DNA of 64,000 nucleotides from Perca fluviatilis (Eukaryota > Chordata > Actinopteri > Perciformes > Percidae). A program made the translations under genes and the position numbers. Within the stretch, counting starts at the first letter, position 1; every line of letters starts with the position of its first letter. The notes under the pieces are model-generated. The model had not been told where the DNA came from, did not search any database, and worked only from the letters and a program-made list of their open reading frames with translations. The stretch is from positions 5,626,636 to 5,690,635 of the forward strand of contig NC_053134.1 in assembly GCF_010015445.1 (NCBI RefSeq). Direction: 5' to 3'. Below are positions 23,090 to 34,641 of the stretch, in pieces.

Positions 23090-23880
23090 GAATCGATCAG
23101 AATCGATCACCGGCGATCGCCGCCCAATGCATGCCGGTTAGGTTCGTGTCCGACTTGATCCTGACTTGATCCCGACTTGCTCCGACGTCACGCACACTTG
23201 GGCAACGATAACCTCGGGAGATCAAGGCGGCCGCAGTTTTTAGAGCCAGGCAGCGCAGTTGCTCTCCACCGACTGCAAGACCCAGGCGGACCCACAGGGC
23301 ATGCTGGGAAACGCCGGCCTCTCAGCTGATTGGTTCAGAATCGACTCAACATGATGACGTTTTGTATAAACTTCTTATTGATTTTGAATTGGAGGGATTC
23401 TAACTGCTATTTGTCTGATTTAAAGGCTCATTCTGTACACAACACATGTTGTGTGGCTGATAGTGACGTTTAGAAGTCAGAGAGACTAAATCTGTTCAGA
23501 TTACGGATCATCTACAGTGTGTTGTTAATTAACATCAGCAACAGATCGCAGGTAGAGCATTTTAACAGCTAGTCTGTCATAATAAAAACAACTGGAGACT
23601 GTGAAGAAGCTGATATATGGGTCTGATAACATTTTATTAAATCGGATTCGGACCACAGTGTTTCTGTGACTTCCTGTTCAGCCTGAAGGCTGCTGGAATC
23701 GGCTGGAAACTGTCCGACTTGACAGCGGATTTTTGTCACCGCCGCCGGCTGCTGTTGCCTGCTCTCGTCTACTTTACAGGCGAGGCGCAGTTCATCTCGA
23801 ACGAGCCTACTGATTTGATCATTTTTACCAAGGGGGGGATGGACCCGGTTGGTTTCGTTCACCGCCGACTATAGCGAACC
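23090..23880. repeat. Possible interspersed element
   Basis: The segment GAAGGCTGCTGGAATCGGCT...GGAAACTGTCCGACTTGA (about 23685-23735) recurs in diverged form inside the hAT-like element at 48090-49349 (about 48315-48365). CATGCTGGGAAACGCCGGCC also looks repeat-like. Ends and class unknown. Confidence 0.35.
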
Positions 23881-24563
23881 GCTCCATGAACGACTCCTTT
23901 TTTAATACCCCCTATCCGAGATCCAAGCAAAACTGACAGAAGGGCGGGACTCGTACAAAAAAAAGTTGCTATTACAAATTTGCCTGCGACTTCAGCAGCA
24001 TGGACAGCGCCATGGATTTATCAATAGACAGTCAGGCTACTGGGATGGGGGAAAAACTTCTATAAGAGAAATATGGGTTTCTTTTTAACCAAATTACAAA
24101 AACGTTAACTACAATTGCAAGTACTTGATCACTACTTTCATTGAATTTTGGGTATTCAATTTCATATAAGTTGAAAAATTGAAATGGATTTAAAACCTGA
24201 CTAAACTTTGAGATAGACGCCTGTGATTATCCATCAACATAGGTTCCTCTAATATTAGTCAAAATAATTCATCATTTCAAAATTAGGTATAATTTCCTAT
24301 CAATGAAATATTGACCATGTATTCCAAAAATAAGTGTAAAACTAGTGGTAATAAGTTGGTGTTAGTGAAAAATAGCATCGAAAACATCGAAAAAAGTGAC
24401 AAAAACATTGAAAAAAGAGCTTAAAAAAGGGACAAAAACATCAGAAAATGTGTAAAAAATATTTTTTTAAAGTGTTAATTTTGACCCTTTTTTTATCTAT
24501 AAGAAATATTGGACCATAAGCAGTCGGGGGGGAGGGACATATGCATATGTCTACAGTTTGTAA

Positions 24564-25626
24564 TAGAGCCCGACCCATAAAGGATTTTTAATGCCGATAT
24601 CGATACAAATATTTGGTGATTTAAAAATCTGATATTCCGATGTATATTTAAAAAAAAAAACATTCAGAAACGACCTAACAAAACATCAACAGATTTCCCT
24701 ATGATTAGTTTTTTGTAGTTATTTATGAGTCCTTACTAAAATAATATGATAATGCAGTTTAAAAATAAACTTGTTTTATTGTCACAACAGAACAGAGGAA
24801 CATGAAAATATATTAAAGTTCTGATAAATAAAATAAGATATGAAACTTAAAGGGTTAAACACGAGTGTTGCCAACAGGGAGGTTGTAGAGCGCCCTCTGG
24901 TGGACAAACTATTCAACACCAACAATCACAACATGGTTGAAGGGTGTTTCGTCCATTTTTATTTAATTCTTTTAATATTCATTTATCGGCCATTATAAAT
25001 GCCGATACCGATAGTTTGGCAAATGCCTAATATCAGCCGATAATCAGTCCTTCCAGAAAAAGTTCTCCAGAAAAGAGTTTTTTTGTGATTGTTGCGGTCA
25101 AAAATCCTTGATTATGGGGCACGTTTTCTTAAAAAATGCGACGGTATATGCGGGATATTTATGCAATTTTATGCGATGAAATTGCGGGAACTTACAAAAA
25201 TTGCGGGGACTTGCAAAAACTGCGGTTTGATGAAAAAGAGAAAAAAAGTGATTCCCCCAACACCCTGCTTTTCGATGATGTTCACATCGCGTAATTACGT
25301 CACTTCATAACGTTCCCATGGCAACAGGGGAAAAGGGAAAATGGCTGCTCTTGTGTGAAATAAACATTTTTCAACTTTCTGCTAAGATATATTATGTGAC
25401 TTTTTTGCAACGAAAATGCGGGGATTATGAAATCATGCAAGCCCCGCATATTTTGCGCGGAAATCGGCAGTTTATGCGGCGAAAGTGCGGCGTATTTGAA
25501 AAAATGCGGCCCCCGCATAAATATGCGGACTTTGGCTGATTATGCATTGAATTATGCGATTGCATAATCGCGTTTTTCTGGAGGGACTGGATAACACTGG
25601 CCCGCCGATATATCGGTCAGGCTTTA
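24564..25626. mobile_element. Inverted-repeat DNA element (host of a nested element)
   Basis: Left end TAGAGCCCGACCCATA and right end TATCGGTCAGGCTTTA are imperfect inverted repeats; the interior near both ends has CCGATATCGATACAA and CCGATATATCGG motifs. The host is split by a second element at 25045-25589. Confidence 0.7.
25045..25589. mobile_element. Nested inverted-repeat element (CAGTCCYTCCAGAAAAA termini)
   Basis: 545 bp with termini CAGTCCTTCCAGAAAAA and the inverse of CAGTCCCTCCAGAAAAA (16 of 17). The interior is full of ATGCGG/GCATAA motifs. Termini beginning CAG fit hAT-type elements, but the flanks (CCGATAAT and GATAACAC) show no clean 8-bp duplication. Confidence 0.75.
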
Positions 25627-25921
25627 GTTTGTAACCAAGAGAATAAGATTAGAATAATCTAGTATTTAGAGATTGGTGGAGGTCAAATTATCCAGTAATC
25701 CGGACAGAAAATTGTCTGATAAAAATCTGCTTTCCTTTCCTGTAAATCACCTCACAACAATTTATCTCGTTGGTCCAGACCTCCAGGTTGGGAACTGCAG
25801 CTCTATTCAGCGCTCACATGCTTGGGGTTGAAGCAGCACGGACTGAGGCAGGTGGAGGCAGAGGAGGGTGAAAGGAATAATGCCCTGCAGTCCAGCAGAA
25901 TGGTAGTACGGTTTATTAAAA

Positions 25922-25944
25922 GGGGGAGGGGGGGTGGGGGGGGG
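25922..25944 (+). other. G-rich tract, G-quadruplex candidate
   Basis: GGGGGAGGGGGGGTGGGGGG: long G-runs with single-base spacers. Confidence 0.55.
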
Positions 25945-26730
25945 AAGACAAGTAGGGGGTGTATCAGAGAGCTTCACCCTTAGCCCTTCCACCCGAGGCT
26001 GCCTGCAGCTCTCACAGTGACTCCCTCTTTCCCCCCTCCATCACTCCACATCCTTTTTTTCTTTCCCCCTCCACACTCCTTTTGACCCCTGGGGTTCCAC
26101 TCAACCGCTGACCCACATTAACTACACTCTGCCACAATTACTGATCGCACAGGCCTCTGGGTGGCATGGGATACATACTCAACCTCTCTTCGCTTCTTGC
26201 ACCCCCTCTCTCACTGTTCCCTCTTCTCGCTCTCTGTGAAGCTGTACAAATGCCCCTTAATGTGTGTAATTTATGGGTGTCAAAAGGGCCGCTGAGTGAC
26301 AGCAGGGATGGGTGTGGGGGAGGAGGTGGGGGGAATGACAGGGAACACATTTTGAATTTGACAGCGCAATAAAGAACAGATTGTCAGATGGAAAAATAAA
26401 ATAGGGGAGAGGACGAGTGGATGGCTTCAAACAATGCCGCGGCGCTGACGGGCATTTTGGCTGATGTTCTAATCCCGTCAACGCAGGAATCGGTCCAGCT
26501 CGGAGGAGAAAAAAAAGCACCAATGTCACCTCCCCTCCAAATCCTCCCTACCTCCCTCCCTCCCTCGCTGCAAAGACAACAAGAGCACTTTTCCGGAAAT
26601 CAAAGCTGCTTTCTGGTGCTCTGCAACTTCGCTCATAAGCAACCATCTCTCTCTCTATCGCTGAGGCATGCAAAAGTGTAAACATAGAGGGGGGGGGGAA
26701 AAACCAGACACACAGAGACGAGCTGAAAAT

Positions 26731-26731
<1 letters not shown>

Positions 26732-26777
<46 letters not shown>

Positions 26778-26780
26778 AAC

Positions 26781-26830
<50 letters not shown>
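26732..26830. repeat. (CA)n microsatellite, compound
   Basis: 99 bp of CA with two AAA interruptions (CAAAAAAACAC and CAAACAC). Confidence 0.97.
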
Positions 26831-26833
<3 letters not shown>

Positions 26834-27823
26834 TTCCCATTAAAATCCACCTGCAGCTGCTCTTTAATTGGGCCTGGGTAGACGGCTAAAAAAGCTAACG
26901 CCTAGTTAAGGCGATATAATTGGCCGCTCTGCTTTAGGAAAGAATGAAATAAATCAGTCCTCCATCTCAGCTCGGCCCCGTCTCAACTGAATCCATTAGA
27001 GCAGATAATTGTCTTGGACGGCAAAGCGTTCGCTTAGCGTTGCCACAGCTGAGCGAGAGGAAACAGTTGGCGTGCAGTTTCAAAAGCCGACGTCTGCCAT
27101 TGGACGGGCGTGGGTCCCTGGACGCGCCATCAGAGCGACTTTTCATCTGAGCAGTGATCAAAATTCTAAAGGCTGTAATCCGCCCGCGTGCGTTTATCTC
27201 CAGGCAGTCCCCCCCCCCCCCCCGCCCGAATCGCCATCGGATTTTGTCTTGTTTTTTTTAGCCATCGAGGTGACATTTCAGGTTACAGAGGAGATTTAAA
27301 AATGATGGCTAATGTGAAATGCATTTCACAAGTCCAGGTCCAATTAATTACCTCTCGCGGGGCGGCACCGCTTGTACTTTTAGTTTTTAAGGTGGCTTAT
27401 ATGGAGGAGTCAATTGTTGCGAGGCGAGGAGCATTAACTGCCGCACTTAAAGAGGAAATTTCCCAAGATCCTCTGTGTCTATCGTCGGTGCTAAACACTC
27501 GTGGCTGTGATGTGGCTCCCTGCTCTTCCCCAGAGACCAACTGTCAATCAAGCCGTGTGGGTGGCAGCGTGTTGTGTCTGTTCTCAGATTTAAAGGTTTG
27601 ATTTCCTACAGGTGGCCCTTTCGTCTTTGTCTTTACAGCCGTGATGTTCAGGCAGAAGGCTGAATCACTCCTGTGCTGCAGTAATCAGCGACAGAGGACT
27701 TGGTTTCGGCGAGGGCCCAGTCATTTCAAGACCACATCTAACCATTTCAAGACCATATGTTTTCTAACCAATTGCTATTTCAATTGAAATTGCATTTACT
27801 TTTTTTACGATTTCTTTTTTGTG

Positions 27824-27955
27824 TGTGGCATTTTAGGCCTTTATCTTACCTGAAGATGGTCCAGTACCGAAATGCGCCTAGTATTAAACTTGATATATTT
27901 TTTTGCTTAGATAGTTAGACACGAAAGGGGAGAGAGAGGGGGGAATGACATGGCA
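27824..27955 (-). mobile_element. SINE tail fragment with internal insertion
   Basis: GGCATTTTAGGCCTTTAT and GACACGAAAGGGGAGAGAG, then GGGGGAATGACATG, are the reverse complement of the tail and body of the SINE at 401-572. Unrelated bases (about 27845-27910) separate the two halves. The tRNA head is missing. Confidence 0.5.
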
Positions 27956-28372
27956 CTTTCTGGAGAGTTTTGTGCAAAGAAATGGAGAAATTGAGTCTTA
28001 CATGATATGTGCAAAACTGCAAGGTTAAGAGCCTATACTTTGCATTGTTGTAGTATCAACAGGTATTAGGGCATTTAGCATTTACATTACTGTTAATCAG
28101 TCATCACTTGATTACACATTGTATTACCTTGTTATGATATAAGAAGTGACCCATACAATGTGTCAAACAATGTGCCACATGAAGGGACAGTGCAGCATAT
28201 GAACAGCTGAGAAGACTTTTATTTTTTTTTTACAGTGTGTTGCTGTATGTGACAAAAAAAAAGTTGTAGCCTAAAAAACGCGTGACATCGCTTAGAGCGC
28301 TTTAAAAATGGTGCAATGTTGGTTAGGGAAAAATCGAATCCTGCTCCCCCTTGGAAATCGGTGAGAGTGGAG

Positions 28373-28818
28373 GTAGTCTTGCATTGCCAGATCTTCCTCC
28401 ACAGCGCTGCGGAGGACCCTCTAGCTCACACGGTCACACTCAAGGCCCGCGGGCCAAATCCGATCCCTTGCTAATTTTGATCCGGCCCCTTATATACATT
28501 TAGGTTCACAATACATTTTGGCCCACCTACTTTTTGTCACTTTTCACAACGTTTTTTTCCAACATTTTTGCTGCTTTTTCCAAACGTTTTTGGCATTTTC
28601 TTCAACATTTTTGTCGACCAAACTGTACGTGAGAAGACTATAAGAGACATATAACAATAATACAGTCAAAGATATTTGACTTTTCCCATGACATAAAAAC
28701 AATAAACTTTATGTCTGGCCCTTGATGTGATTCTCATTTTCTAGTGTGGCCCTTAGGGAAGTTGAGTTTGACACCCCTGCTCTAGCTAGTCCGCACAGCA
28801 TTCCGGGATGGGAGAAAA
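28373..28818. mobile_element. Older repeat split by a hAT-like insertion
   Basis: TAGTCTTGCATTGCCAGATC and TTCCTCCACAGCGCTGCGGA on the left and AGTCCGCACAGCATTCCGGG then ATGGGAGAAAAAC on the right form one known-looking repeat when the 28427-28779 insertion and one copy of its 8-bp duplication are ignored. The left part carries an internal palindrome around CAGCGCTG. Confidence 0.6.
28427..28779. mobile_element. hAT-like element with CTCTAGCT target duplication
   Basis: 353 bp flanked by CTCTAGCT at 28419-28426 and 28780-28787. The right end GAGTTTGACACCCCTG is the inverse of CAGGGGTGTCAAACTC; the left end CACACGGTCACACTCAAGGC is a diverged version. The interior (CGGGCCAAATCCGATCCC, TGTGGCCCTTAGGG) matches the type of repeat common in fish. 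Non-coding. Confidence 0.85.
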
Positions 28819-29235
28819 ACTACAGACACATGCATGCAGCGAGCACATCGACCAGCCAACGGAATTCATGTTAATCAACTGCACAGTTGTCATGACAGTC
28901 GCCAGCTTAAACTTTCATTTGCTAAAGTTTAAGACGCAGTTGAATATGTAAGTTACAATACAAATAGCACTCTTACGAATAGTAAGTTTTTCCTCTGTGT
29001 TAATTGCAGGCTGGAGAGACAACGTCGCTTTATGAGATAGTGCTTTCATGTCTTTTTAAGAATCCTCAATTTTAACGACTCCTTTCCGTTACACACTGTT
29101 CATTTCTCTTTTGATTTATGTTGTTATTTTTATTTTTTTAATGATTTCCGGGCCATGGTGTGCACTGAGACTCTAATGTGGGATATAGCCCGTTAATGAA
29201 GACATTAAACTTATTCTGTGCATGTGTGAAGTTAA

Positions 29236-29236
29236 G

Positions 29237-29280
<44 letters not shown>

Positions 29281-29289
29281 TGTGTGTGT
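29236..29289. repeat. (TG)n microsatellite
   Basis: GT array with a GTTTG interruption near its end; an imperfect CA array follows at 29358-29395. Confidence 0.95.
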
Positions 29290-31176
29290 CTCAGAAGCTC
29301 ATGTGGACAGGCTGTATCATTAAGATAAATGACATAGCGTGTCCCCTGCCAAAACACAGACACACACAGACACACAGACACACACACACACACACTGAAA
29401 CAAACCCGTCATGGCGCTTAAGGTTGTGTTTTAGCAAAAGGACCATTTTCTGTTTACCCCTCTGGCTCTTTGTCTCATTCTCTCTTTATCTCTCCGTCCA
29501 TCTCTATCTCTCTTTCAGCACAAAATGCCAAATTGCTACGTTTCTCACTCGCTCCCCCTCCTCCCCTGCTCATCCACTCATCTGGTTATTAACTCAAAAC
29601 ACATTAAACCAACAGTAGTGCCATGATATTCCCCAGACCGCCCTCGTCACAATATCCCACGCTGCCTGAATGCACACACCTGGGTCAAACTACCAAAATG
29701 GATTCTGCATTACACACAATAGTGACACAATTCCATGATGTAGGGCCAAAAACAACATATCTGGGAACTTATTAATTAAAGGAAACCTGACTGAGGTTTT
29801 GGCTTCTCACTAACCTAAACAGGCTTCAAGAGATCATTTAAAGTATTTGCAATATGGATTTTTGCAAGCTGATTTATTTGGAATAATGATATTCTTTCAC
29901 GCCAGAAATATGTTCGCTCGAGACATTGTACTCTTGTCAGGCTGAAGAAGCCTCTCAAACTGCCCTTAGGACCGTGACGTGAAGCCAGATGATGGCAATA
30001 ATGAAATAGAGGGATTACGCTGATCCACAGATATCCACTTCCTGGTTTGGCGTGCAAAACTATGTTCCAGACAGAGCTCTGAGCGAGCGTTAAGTCTTGG
30101 GTTTTATCTTTGACGTCCTGTAATGCCATTTTGTAACCATGTTTTACAACAAACCGGACATGCTGGTGCAATCAAATGAAGAGAAAATAGATAGCTTTAG
30201 GTCAATTCGCAGAGACTGATGAATTGAGCGGATTTCAAGACGTGAATCAGACCTGAAACACACGCACACGCGGGGGATCCAAACAAAACGGGAACCGACG
30301 ACACAGAGGAGTTGTGGAGGCCTGTAGCCGCGCTCGTACAACTTTTACTGCGTCTCAGTGGGACTAGCAAACTCATTTAAATCCAAACGGCTGCTTTTCG
30401 AAAAAAACTAAAATAGTGCCCCTGGGTCGCCACTGGGGCATCAGAGTGGGCTCATTTGCCCCAAATGGCTTAGATGCTTTTTCAAACAGCACCGTAGCTA
30501 ATTTGAAATAAACACACAGAGGGGAAGAGAGGGGCCACAGTTTCCCTGACGCCGGTGCAATCACCGCCGGCTCTGGCGCAACAATGAAACTGGCAAGGGG
30601 GCCATAGCAGTTGAGCGGGTGCAGATGAGGCCACCCGCCTTACTTAACTATGAGAAAACAACAACAGTGCTCAAAGCCTGCCAATAACAAGGCCAGTCAG
30701 AGCCTAATCCAATACATGTTCTACATTTAATCTCAAAACATTTAGAAAGAGAGACAGCTAAAAAATGAGGCATATGGAGAGAGATTGCCCTTCAAAGAAG
30801 AAAAAAATAAAAGGCAAGGTAGGTGGATGTGTTTTTTTTTTTCACCCCCTGCAGAAGTGGCGGGGAGCGATACTGTTGACTCATCGTCAGCCCGACAACT
30901 CATTTCAAGGTGTAGTGAAAAAGGAAGCAGGAGATTTGAGGAAGCTGAAGGACAGGGGGGGAGGAACTTTGGCCCCTTTTTTTTCTCCTCAGAAGCAGCA
31001 GCAGAGAAAAAGAGAGGTGGGAGAAGAGACTGGTGGGAAGAGGAGTCATCTCAAGGCTAAGAACAAACACAAAGCGCATGGCAAGTGTGTTTGTGTGCAA
31101 AAATATGAGTTGATTTGGGTCTGGGCAGAACGCTGTCTCCAGGCTTTCATGAGCTCATATGACTCAGTCAGAATGA

Positions 31177-31200
31177 GGGGGAGGGAGGGAGGGAGGGAGA
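31177..31200 (+). other. GGGA-repeat, G-quadruplex candidate
   Basis: Five or more G-runs of at least three, spaced by single A (GGGGGAGGGAGGGAGGGAGG). On the coding strand it is C-rich, so a quadruplex would form in DNA rather than in celf2 RNA. Confidence 0.6.
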
Positions 31201-31511
31201 GAGGGAGAACAACTAAAAACAGAAGCAAACTCAGTGTGTGGGTGTAGAAGGGTGAAAGACACCACAGCTTTCCAATTCAACTTCAAAACAAGATCTCAAT
31301 AGCATGTCATTGTTTCGGAATTTGTGTCACCTTGGCCACCTCTCCGACTGTCTCCGATAAAAGCTTTTCACACTCATCTGAGAAATGTAAGTTTTTATGA
31401 ATAAGGAAATTGTATTCAAATGTAATGTTACCGTTAAACTAAAATACTTCTAATAGGTCCCTGAACCGAAACGAAAGCCTGCTCCATTTTTCCTTCGCAG
31501 TTTTCGCCGGT

Positions 31512-31595
31512 GCTTCTTCTTCTTCTTCTTCTTCTTCTTCTTCCTCTTCCTCTTCCTCCTCCTCCTCCTCCTCCTCCTCCTCCTCCTCCTCCTCC
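31512..31595. repeat. (CTT)n(CCT)n trinucleotide tract
   Basis: 84 bp of pyrimidine-only sequence: CTT units, then CCTCTT, then about 14 CCT units. The minus (coding) strand is therefore (GAA)/(GGA), a purine-only mirror-symmetric tract that can form triplex DNA and purine-rich splicing-enhancer-like RNA. Confidence 0.97.
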
Positions 31596-31906
31596 GGGAA
31601 AACCCGACCGCGTTGCATTGTGGTATACGGGAGTTAAATGTAAGGTACATCGTATGTACACTCAAATTAGCAGTGCATTGTGGATGTTTTATACTGGACT
31701 ATAATAGTGAATGAAATTAACCGCGGAGAATTCAAACACCACTACAAAATGGCGAACACACTATACAGTGTGTGGTGTAATATCATTTCTAGCTACATAT
31801 AGATAATTCATATATGGCCTAAATACAAGTTATAGAATGATCAGATAAAAAGTGCACTTTTCCGTGATAGGGAACGGATTCCAACACAGCTACAGAGTTG
31901 GGTACT

Positions 31907-32443
31907 AGAGGGTGACACGGGAATCAATTGTCGCTCCCATCCCATCCCGAGCCCACGAAAATACCCCCGTCATATCCCGATGAAAAATCCTGTCCTGCCA
32001 AATCCCGAGAGAAAGACTCCCGAATCCCGTCCCGCTCCCGTTTCGTTCCCTATGTTGTCCCTAAAGTTATCAGAGTCTGTAGCGGACTCTGTCGTGGACA
32101 CGCGCTTCCCACCGCGAGCAGGCTCGCACGCCACCGGGCAGAAAAGAAAGAAGGAAAAATGAGACGTTGTCCGTCGCTGTCTGGAGGATAACTAGCCACT
32201 TGATATGCGCGTTTGGTTGATCGCGGTCAAATCACTGAGGTTGCCTCGAAAATTTTGGCTACACTATGCGTGCGTTACCTGCAGGCCTAGGCCATTTCAT
32301 TAGGGAATTCCTAACGGAGATCTTCTCACACTCAAAACACACATTTCTCCGTCCCGCTCCCGTTGATTTCTATGCTCTATTCCGTCCCTATCACGTTACC
32401 GACAGTGAAATTGACTCCCGTACCGAAAAATTGTCACCCTCTT
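31907..32443. mobile_element. Inverted-repeat element with TTGGGTACT target duplication
   Basis: 537 bp bounded by AGAGGGTGACA and the inverse TGTCACCCTCTT, and flanked by TTGGGTACT at 31898-31906 and 32444-32452. An 8-bp duplication plus one chance match would fit hAT. The interior has repeated CCCGTCCCGCTCCCG motifs near both ends. Two short frames here are artefacts. Confidence 0.8.
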
Positions 32444-32516
32444 TTGGGTACTGTTCACAAGTGGAATTCAGTTCTGGTTAAACAAAAGTGCAATATTATA
32501 TAATAGCGTAGCCGTG

Positions 32517-32520
<4 letters not shown>

Positions 32521-32562
<42 letters not shown>
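32521..32562. repeat. (TA)n microsatellite
   Basis: 21 TA units, continuing into TACATACAGTCATGTGAAAA, which looks like the end of the adjacent repeat. Confidence 0.97.
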
Positions 32563-32566
<4 letters not shown>

Positions 32567-33007
32567 CAGTCATGTGAAAAAAATTGTAAATTAGTAAAAT
32601 AAGTTGACTAAAAAGAGGAATAAAAAAATCATCTTTTGAAAATTGATCTTAATGCCTTAATTAAAAAATGAGGAAAAATCAAACCTTTAAGGGCACCAAT
32701 TTTCTTTGTGAATGAATAATGTATCGTAAATAAATAAATGCTCTTCCTTAAAATACAGGGGGCATAAGTCAGTACACCCCTGTGTTAAATTCCCATAGAG
32801 GCAGGCAGATTATTATTTTTAAAGGTCAGTTATTTCATGGATCCAGGATACTATGCATCCTGATAAAGTTCCCTTGGCCTTTGGAATTAAAATAGCCCCC
32901 CATCATCACATACCCTTCACCATACCTAGAGATTGGCATGGGGTACTTTCCATAAAATCATCTCTCAATGCAAATCAAACTAGCTGTTAGGCTAACTGAA
33001 ATAAAAA
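32563..33007. mobile_element. Interspersed repeat, DNA-transposon type
   Basis: CAGTCATGTGAAAAAAATTG, GCATAAGTCAGTACACCCCT, TTTCATGGATCCAGGATACT and GCCCCCCATCATCACATACC are blocks I recognise from a dispersed fish repeat. The right boundary is unclear. No transposase motif is legible. Confidence 0.5.
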
Positions 33008-34182
33008 ATGGGGATAAGGAATATCATAGATGGGTCTATCATCACCCATTGGCAAATGTATCAACATAATCAGATATCATTCATATTGAACGTGTCGGAA
33101 CATATTCCCACGCATGGCGGGTTTAAGCCATTAAGTGGCCCCGCAACAGTAATTTACAATTGGGACCCTATTGACTCGCCCTGTGGGCACTACACTCCAA
33201 GTTACCAGTGCACACTGCAGACCATACAGTACATGGCAGCTCCCCGATAGGCTTACACAACCCAGAGATTAACCAGTACTCCAACGCGGGAGCATTACTA
33301 ACTGGCCCCCGGGTTTTCCAAATCCAGAATAGCTAATAATACCCATGTGTGTTTCACTGTCAAAGTTATTAAATGCATAAATCAGTCAATCATGCCCATA
33401 CATACTTAATTCAATTCCAGTTTTCTGGCAGATGAGTGTTTACTTGCTTCATTCACTTCATCCCCGCTGATTCCTGTTTTGTTTCCTGTGACACTTTGAA
33501 ACTTCTCTTGCTATTTGCTTTACAGTTGGATGGAAGCCCCGCGTCTCCCTCCCTGTCCCCCTCTCTTTTCTCTTTGCCTGTCTTTACTTTCCTCCCACTC
33601 TCCGTGTCTCATCAGGAGTGTCATCAGCCCCCACTACGCTTGATGCCTGTTAATATGGCAGCGCTATTGTGTGCCCGTTCGTTGCTGCTGTCTCTATTGT
33701 TTGCTCTCGCACTTGACGAATTCATCAAAGGGAAAAAAAAAGAAAGAAAAAGGAACGGGAGAAAATAGCTGCAAATCGTGCACCTTCGCACAATTGACTG
33801 CGTAAGTCTGGCGGGGCGAGTCTTTGTCTTCAAATGGTGCACGAAATGTGTGTTTGCTTCTGTTATTTTGCACATATATCATTTGTTCTGCCATTAACTA
33901 GGTGGGATGGCCCACTCAGCCACTGACTGCTCCTGTATCTGTCTCTGTGTGTGTGTGTGTGTGTGTAGATATGTACAAGTATGTATATCTGTGTGTGTCT
34001 GTACGAATATCTACGTTCAATGTGTTATGTCTGCATGTCCATATGACTGAACATGTTTATGAGTCTCTTTTGTGTATGTGTCCATTCAAATCTGCATCTT
34101 AAATTACGGTAGCAACAATAAATTTGAACATATTACAAATGAAAGTCTTACATCAATAGCATAGACTATTTTCATACTTTCA

Positions 34183-34512
34183 GGTGAAAGGAAAGCATAA
34201 CAAAGTCAAAAAGAAAGACAGCAAGAAAGAAAAGAGAAAAATGAGGAAGAAGATAGGGGAAAAGGAAGCAAAGACGAAAGAAAGCAAGACAGAAAAGAGA
34301 AAGGAATGAAGGAAGGAAAAGAAAGAATAAAGGATAGAAAGTAAAGAAGAAATAAAATTGGGAAGAAAAGAAGGAAGTAAGGAAGGAAAGAAGTAGAGGA
34401 ACGGATGAAACGGATGAAAAAAAGTCAGAAAAACAGGGCAGAAAGTAGGTAGGAAAAAAGGAAAAGAAGAAAAGGAACGGAGGGAAGAAGGGAAAGATAA
34501 AAAAAAAAAAAA
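34183..34512 (-). repeat. 330-bp CU-rich tract downstream of a celf2 exon
   Basis: The plus strand is almost all purine (GAAAGAAAG, GGAAGGAAAG, ending in A12); the transcript is therefore about 300 nt of UUCCUUUCU-type sequence, starting about 130 nt after the donor at 34641. It is a degenerate GGAA/GAAA microsatellite. A 127-residue Phe/Ser-rich minus-strand frame is its translation and not a protein. Confidence 0.9.
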
Positions 34513-34641
34513 TTCTGAATCTCCTACAGTCATCAGATCAGTGCAGTCAACTAAAACATACAATATTTCCCTCCGAGAGGGAAATAAATTGAGTCAACGA
34601 AAAAAGAAGCCCGTGCCTGAGCGTGTCCCATGTTGTCGTAC

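Larger units (their letters stand above)
14455..34641 (-). other. celf2: celf2 intron between the two RRM1 exons (20,187 bp)
   Basis: Phase-1 intron bounded by GTAC (34641 downward) and a CAG acceptor (14455). It contains a decayed LINE, several hAT-like elements, a TTC/TCC tract and a long CU-rich tract near its 5' end. I see no alternative cassette exon encoding CELF2-like sequence. The stretches 18000-20690, 21417-22013, 22068-23089, 29290-31176 and 33441-34182 show no gene and only partial repeats. Confidence 0.9.

Noticed and set aside
33008..33250. 80-residue plus-strand frame with Cys and Pro residues
   Set aside because: No recognisable domain; it adjoins a dispersed repeat and has no splice-compatible neighbours.
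34180..34563. 127-residue Phe/Ser-rich minus-strand frame resembling a membrane protein
   Set aside because: Produced by a CU-rich low-complexity tract; no start context or homology, and it lies in the intron just past a celf2 donor.
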